Shown here: positions 6,411 through 8,063 of the stretch, piece by piece | Position numbering within the stretch: position 1 is the first letter of the stretch | Layout: each line of letters starts with the position of its first letter | Assembly (NCBI GenBank): GCA_004525875.1 | Contig: SPBQ01000090.1 | Location: 1 to 8,063 of the forward strand | Direction: 5' to 3' | DNA: 8,063 bases | Source of the DNA: Myxococcales bacterium | GTDB taxonomy: Bacteria > Desulfobacterota_B > Binatia > UBA1149 > SPBQ01 | Notes under the pieces: model-generated | What the model was told of the DNA's origin: nothing | Databases searched by the model: none | What the model saw: the letters and a program-made list of their open reading frames with translations, nothing else | Made by a program: the position numbers and the translations under genes

Positions 6411-6434
6411 CAACCGCGCACGGAGCAAGTCACC

Positions 6435-7220
6435 ATGATGCGAGTCGTTCCCGTCCATCAACTGATGGACAATTACGCCTATCTCGTGATCGACGAGAAG
6501 AACGAGGTGGCGGGGGTTGTAGACATCGCCGAAGCCCGACCCGTGCTCGACGCAGCCGGCAGCGAGGGCGTCGAGCTGGTCGCCATTCTCTCTACCCACC
6601 ATCACTTCGATCACGTCGGCGGTAACGACGACCTGATCGCGGCTGGCGGCGCCTCCAATCTCAAAGTCTACGGCTACGCCCGCGACGCCGAGCGCATCCC
6701 GGGGATCACTGATCCGCTCGAGGATGGCCAGGAGTTCCTGCTCGGTGATCTGCACGCGCGCGCCATCTTCATACCTGCCCACACTCGCGGGCATCTCGCG
6801 TACTACTTCGAGAAGGCCGGCGCCGTATTCACCGGCGATACGCTTTTCGCCGGCGGCTGCGGACGACTGTTCGAGGGCGACGCTGCCGAGATGAAATCGT
6901 CGCTCGAGCGTCTCGCCGCGCTGCCCGACGCGACGCGGGTCTATTGCGGCCATGAGTACACGCGCTCCAACCTCGAGTTCGCCGCCACGCTCGAGCCTGG
7001 CAATGCAGCGCTGGCGCGGCGCCGCGTTGAGGTCGACGAGATGCTGGCGGCCGGCCACCCAAGCGTTCCCACGACGATCGCCATCGAGAAGGCCACGAAC
7101 CCGTTTCTGCGCTCTGATAGCAGCGAGTTGCGTGCGTCGGTGGCCCGGCAAACAGGCGTGACGGCGGACGATTCAGTAGAGGTCTTCGCGGCTACCCGTC
7201 GTCTGAAGGATGCGTTCTAG
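6435..7220 (+). CDS. gloB: Hydroxyacylglutathione hydrolase (glyoxalase II)
   Basis: GloB hydrolyses S-D-lactoylglutathione to D-lactate and glutathione, the second step of methylglyoxal detoxification, in the cytoplasm. The 261-residue length fits the family (E. coli 251, human about 260). The metallo-beta-lactamase signature THHHFDHVGG (54-63) supplies H55, H57, D59 and H60. Further metal ligands are H116 (PAHTRGH), the bridging D135 (FTGDTLF) and H173 (YCGHEYT). Glutathione-binding hallmarks are present: AGGCGRLFEGD with R144 (139-149), Y175, and the C-terminal NPFLR motif, which separates true GloB from generic MBL-fold hydrolases. The N-terminal DNYAYLVID (12-20) is also typical. GGAG (6422-6425), 9 bases upstream, favours the first of two tandem ATGs. 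It sits 24 bases after the lipoprotein gene. Its 3' end overlaps the convergent gene by 29 bases. Confidence 0.93.
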   Translation: MMRVVPVHQLMDNYAYLVIDEKNEVAGVVDIAEARPVLDAAGSEGVELVAILSTHHHFDHVGGNDDLIAAGGASNLKVYGYARDAERIPGITDPLEDGQEFLLGDLHARAIFIPAHTRGHLAYYFEKAGAVFTGDTLFAGGCGRLFEGDAAEMKSSLERLAALPDATRVYCGHEYTRSNLEFAATLEPGNAALARRRVEVDEMLAAGHPSVPTTIAIEKATNPFLRSDSSELRASVARQTGVTADDSVEVFAATRRLKDAF

Positions 7221-8063
7221 GAGCCCGGTCCAACTGGTAGACGTTGATGGGTTTGACCGTGTGGGGGTGGTGGTGCACGCGGGTGCGCCGGTAGTTCGGC
7301 GCGGCCCAGCGATCGAACTGTGCCCGCAGGGGCCCCTGCCATCTCCGGGCGACGAGCATCAACCCGGGCGGATGCCGTGAGAGCTCGGCGAGCAACGCAT
7401 CGAAGCCGCCCGGTGTGGACGCGGCGGCGAAACGATCGACACCGAACCAGAGGTACGGCCACTTCCAGACGCTCTGTCGTCCGGTGTGGATCATGAACTC
7501 AGGTAGGCTGACGATCAGGACCGTATCGTCGTCGGTCAGCTCGGCGGCCAGCGAATGCATGAACCGAGACTGATCCTCGAACGTGATGGGCGGCTCGAGG
7601 CGTGCGCTCGTAGGTCGAGCCGCCAGCGCCACGGCGAGCGCGAGCACCAGTGCCTGCCACCGCGCGCTCGCCGGGACGAGGCTCGACAGGCCCGCCGCGA
7701 GCAGCGCCGCTGTCGGCGCGCTGAACAGGATCATGTCCGGCCATGCCTGGAAGCTGATGAACGCGAGTGCGAGGTAGGCGGCACCGGCAACCATGAGACC
7801 GCCGGGCACGCGCGAGCGTTGCAGCAGCGCACCGACGAGAGCCGGCAGTAGCAAGAAAAGCTCAGCACGGTTCCACGCGCGGGCGAGCTTCAACAGCCGT
7901 TGGAGCGTGCCCTCGGGTGATCGCGCGTTCAGGCGGATGTACCGGAAGTTGAACAGGATCGCTTGCGCGTAGAAATCGCGGAGGGCGCCCACCGCGGCGA
8001 GCCAGGAGAGGAGGAGCGCGGGGACGATGGCGGCGCCGGCAACGATCCGCGCCAGTGCATGAC
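7192..8063 (-). CDS. Polytopic membrane protein, GT-C (family 39/ArnT-like) glycosyltransferase type, C-terminal part
   Basis: The frame is open from the right edge of the window to the stop at 7192-7194, so only the last 289 or so residues are visible. The frame stays open above the GTG at 7992, whose upstream codons read AIVPALLLSWLAA, a membrane helix, so that GTG is not the start. Membrane segments (numbered from the edge) are at about 6-23, 66-80, 87-104, 110-129 and 135-148, followed by a soluble, probably periplasmic domain of about 135 residues. The segment ALRDFYAQAILFNFRYI after the first helix resembles a loop common in GT-C enzymes of the PMT/ArnT group, which move sugars from polyprenyl-phosphate donors. 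The catalytic first loop with its acidic residues would lie outside the window, so activity cannot be judged. An HHHPH run (visible residues 263-267) lies near the C-terminus. The gene converges on gloB. Confidence 0.65.
   Translation of the reverse strand, partial: HALARIVAGAAIVPALLLSWLAAVGALRDFYAQAILFNFRYIRLNARSPEGTLQRLLKLARAWNRAELFLLLPALVGALLQRSRVPGGLMVAGAAYLALAFISFQAWPDMILFSAPTAALLAAGLSSLVPASARWQALVLALAVALAARPTSARLEPPITFEDQSRFMHSLAAELTDDDTVLIVSLPEFMIHTGRQSVWKWPYLWFGVDRFAAASTPGGFDALLAELSRHPPGLMLVARRWQGPLRAQFDRWAAPNYRRTRVHHHPHTVKPINVYQLDRAPRTHPSDDG

Noticed and set aside
7192..7992. GTG at 7992 as the start of the minus-strand membrane protein
   Set aside because: The frame continues upstream to the window edge and encodes another membrane helix, so the visible part is a 5'-truncated gene rather than a complete one.

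Overview
This is a GC-rich, gene-dense bacterial chromosome segment. Its features suggest a Gram-negative organism: a lipoprotein with a classical lipobox, a glutathione-type glyoxalase II and an RlmE-type 23S rRNA methyltransferase. The gene set and codon style are compatible with an uncultured deltaproteobacterium-like lineage (Myxococcota or Binatota type). That placement is a low-confidence impression, since no rRNA or lineage marker is present. I see no insertion sequence, CRISPR array, tRNA, rRNA or integrase.

Layout. (1) Positions 1-102 are non-coding, with two small dyads. (2) On the minus strand, 103-1485 encodes the front part of a UvrD/PcrA/Rep-type DNA helicase. Its similarity stops abruptly near position 335-345 and is replaced by about 77 residues that are not helicase and resemble the C-terminus of AbiEii/DUF1814-like nucleotidyltransferases. 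(3) A 106-base divergent spacer carries a 9-bp perfect inverted repeat and a hairpin over the helicase ribosome-binding site. (4) On the plus strand, 1592-4582 holds a tight cluster: rlmE, an AEC-family membrane transporter and a secreted M20 metallopeptidase. (5) A 280-base leader-like spacer (4583-4862) has a weak promoter and several hairpins. (6) A second plus-strand cluster follows: a coiled-coil protein, an acidic-tailed lipoprotein of unknown function whose GTG directly follows the previous stop, and gloB. (7) A convergent minus-strand gene for a polytopic GT-C-like membrane protein overlaps the end of gloB by 29 bases and runs off the right edge.

How the genes fit together. The first cluster mixes rRNA modification, transport and periplasmic peptide or N-acyl-amino-acid hydrolysis. 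The transporter and hydrolase might act on related small organic acids or amino acids, but this is only inference from adjacency. In the second cluster gloB detoxifies methylglyoxal-derived S-lactoylglutathione. The two upstream genes have no function I can assign.

The clearest anomaly is the helicase chimera, which lacks motifs V and VI. Next come the uncharacterised coiled-coil/lipoprotein pair with its structured leader. I found no convincing complete new system; most of the window is ordinary housekeeping and accessory genes.
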